DNA of 64,000 nucleotides from Microcella sp. (GTDB lineage Bacteria > Actinomycetota > Actinomycetes > Actinomycetales > Microbacteriaceae): positions 310,001 to 374,000 of the forward strand of contig NZ_CP075524.1 in assembly GCF_025808395.1 (NCBI RefSeq), given 5' to 3'. This document shows, in pieces, positions 62,865 to 64,000 of this stretch. The stretch's first letter is position 1. Each line of letters opens with the position of its first letter. The translations under genes and the position numbers were made by a program. The notes beneath the pieces are model-generated. The model made no database searches. It saw nothing but the letters and a program-made list of their open reading frames with translations, and had not been told where the DNA came from.

Positions 62865-63719
62865 ATGACCGAACCCATCATCACGTTTGACAACGTCACC
62901 TACAGCTATCCCGGCACAGAAGAGCCGGCCCTCGACTCCATCGATTTCTCTGTCATGCCCGGCGAGTACGTCGCCGTGCTGGGGCTCAACGGCGCTGGCA
63001 AGACCACGCTGGGGCTCTGCGTCAACGGCGTCGTTCCCACCATGCTCGGTGGCGAGATGACCGGCACGGTCACCGTCGCCGGCCTCGAGGTCGGCGAGTA
63101 CGCCGTTCGCGAGATGGCGAAGGTCGTCGGCATGGTCTTCGACAACCCCGAGTTTCAGATGAGCCAGCTCTCGGTCGCTGAAGAGATCGCGCTCGGCCTC
63201 GAGAACGCCGGTGTGCCCTACGAAGACATGATCCGCATCATTCCCGAGACGCTCGAGCTCGTCGGGCTCGCGGGTTTCGAGAAGCGTTCGCCCCTCGGGC
63301 TCTCGGGTGGCCAGCAGCAGCGGCTCGCGATCGCGGCGGTGCTCGCCATGAGCCCGCAGATTCTCATCATGGACGAGCCGACGTCGAACCTCGACCCCAT
63401 CGGCAAGCAAGAAGTCTTCGACATGGCGGCGACCCTCAACAAGCAGAAGGGCATGACCGTCATCGTCATCGAGCACGAGGTCGAGGTCATGGCGCGCTAC
63501 GCCGACCGCGTCGTGGTGCTCGACCACGGTCGCGTCGTCATGAACGGCACGCCTCAAGAGATCTTCAGCCGAGTCGACGAGCTCGCCGCTCTGCACCTGA
63601 GGGTGCCCGAGAGCGCCGCTCTCGCCACGATGCTCGCCGAGCACAAGCTCTGGAAGGGCGAGATTCCGACCCGCACCGAATCCGCCGTCGACGCCATCAA
63701 CTCACGACTGGAGGCCTGA
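62865..63719 (+). CDS. ecfA1: ECF transporter ATP-binding subunit EcfA (first)
   Basis: ABC ATPase of the energy-coupling module; 284 residues. Walker A GLNGAGKT at 40-47, Q-loop Gln98 in FDNPEFQMSQ, signature LSGGQ at 146-150, Walker B LIMDEPTSNLDP and switch His in VIEHEVEVM. The FDNPEFQ form of the Q-loop is typical of EcfA/CbiO. The C-terminal region (WKGEIPTRTESAVDAINSRLEA) follows the EcfA groove contact part. An ATG with GGAGG 8 nt upstream lies right after a 13-bp hairpin. The second ATPase gene begins one base after the stop. Confidence 0.95.
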   Translation: MTEPIITFDNVTYSYPGTEEPALDSIDFSVMPGEYVAVLGLNGAGKTTLGLCVNGVVPTMLGGEMTGTVTVAGLEVGEYAVREMAKVVGMVFDNPEFQMSQLSVAEEIALGLENAGVPYEDMIRIIPETLELVGLAGFEKRSPLGLSGGQQQRLAIAAVLAMSPQILIMDEPTSNLDPIGKQEVFDMAATLNKQKGMTVIVIEHEVEVMARYADRVVVLDHGRVVMNGTPQEIFSRVDELAALHLRVPESAALATMLAEHKLWKGEIPTRTESAVDAINSRLEA

Positions 63720-63720
63720 C

Positions 63721-64000
63721 GTGGCTAAGAAGACCCCGCTTCCCTCACCGACCGAGGCGCGCGCCAGCGCTGCCCACGCGATCGTCGTGAACGACGCGCG
63801 CTATGTGTACCCGAACGGCAACGTCGTCGCGCTCGATGGTGTGAGCGTCACCGTCGAGCACGGCGAGATTCTCGGCATCATCGGCCAGAACGGCTCGGGC
63901 AAGACCACGCTCACGAAGCTGCTCAACGGCCTGCTGAAGCCTTCGGCTGGCGAGGTCGTGGTCAACGGCATCTCGACCAGCGGGCGCACCGTGCAAGAGA
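63721..64000 (+). CDS. ecfA2: ECF transporter ATP-binding subunit EcfA (second), 3'-truncated by window edge
   Basis: Start of the second ATPase of the heterodimeric EcfAA' pair. After a Lys/Pro/Ala-rich N-terminus the ABC core begins ARYVYPNGNVVALDGVSVTVE, with Walker A GQNGSGKTTL and KLLNGLLKPSAGEVVVNG. The remainder, and presumably the EcfT gene, lies beyond the window. The GTG start follows the previous stop by one base, indicating translational coupling of the two ATPases. Confidence 0.93.
   Translation, partial: MAKKTPLPSPTEARASAAHAIVVNDARYVYPNGNVVALDGVSVTVEHGEILGIIGQNGSGKTTLTKLLNGLLKPSAGEVVVNGISTSGRTVQE

Overview
The window is 64 kb of GC-rich actinobacterial chromosome with codons ending mostly in G or C and many GTG starts. 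The gene families, the order dxr-rseP-ispG-proS-nusA-ylxR-infB-rbfA, and a short ATP synthase epsilon subunit fit a member of the Microbacteriaceae. That taxonomic call is inference; no rRNA gene is present. I saw no tRNA, insertion sequence, prophage or CRISPR array.

Layout. 1-4.2 kb: end of the F1 ATP synthase operon (atpA partial, atpG, atpD, atpC). 4.2-9.4 kb: a P-loop kinase, YaaA, two DNA-alkylation repair enzymes (Tag, Ogt), an aldo/keto reductase, a membrane-anchored HExxH protein and a TspO protein. 9.5-14.4 kb: amine catabolism (FAD amine oxidase, class III aminotransferase, Lrp regulator, aldehyde dehydrogenase). 14.4-31.3 kb: a tightly packed operon of FHA protein, PP2C phosphatase, Ser/Thr kinase, 1971-residue Ig/FN3 surface protein, MoxR ATPase, DUF58 protein, transglutaminase-like membrane protein, zinc-ribbon/FHA protein and FtsK/EccC-type ATPase. 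It resembles the PFNA cluster of bifidobacteria with an added secretion-type ATPase. 31.3-39.2 kb: alanine dehydrogenase, a polyamine ABC transporter (PotD-A-B-C type), asparaginase and a GabT-like aminotransferase.

39.2-43.2 kb: OsmC, a two-domain FKBP lipoprotein, dxr and the site-2 protease. 43.3-48.4 kb: an accessory operon (acyl-CoA ligase, TetR, 3-hydroxybutyrate-type dehydrogenase, two alpha/beta hydrolases) sitting between rseP and ispG. 48.5-58 kb: ispG, a structured intergenic region, proS, a Na+/alanine symporter on the other strand, then nusA-ylxR-infB-rbfA. 58-64 kb: an SdpI-like protein, then a nucleoside-salvage operon (sugar kinase, DeoC, GntR, nucleoside hydrolase) running into an ECF transporter that is cut off by the window end.

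How the parts work together. The two amine blocks on either side of the PFNA-like operon together give uptake of putrescine/spermidine, oxidation or transamination to an aminoaldehyde, oxidation to GABA, and GABA transamination. The PFNA-like operon combines reversible Thr phosphorylation and phospho-Thr readers with a MoxR/DUF58/transglutaminase-like membrane module, a giant surface protein and a motor ATPase, which suggests kinase-controlled assembly or export of a surface structure. Several RNA-level features stand out: a 24-bp perfect inverted repeat across the nusA stop codon, a chain of hairpins before proS, and a structured leader before the ECF S component.
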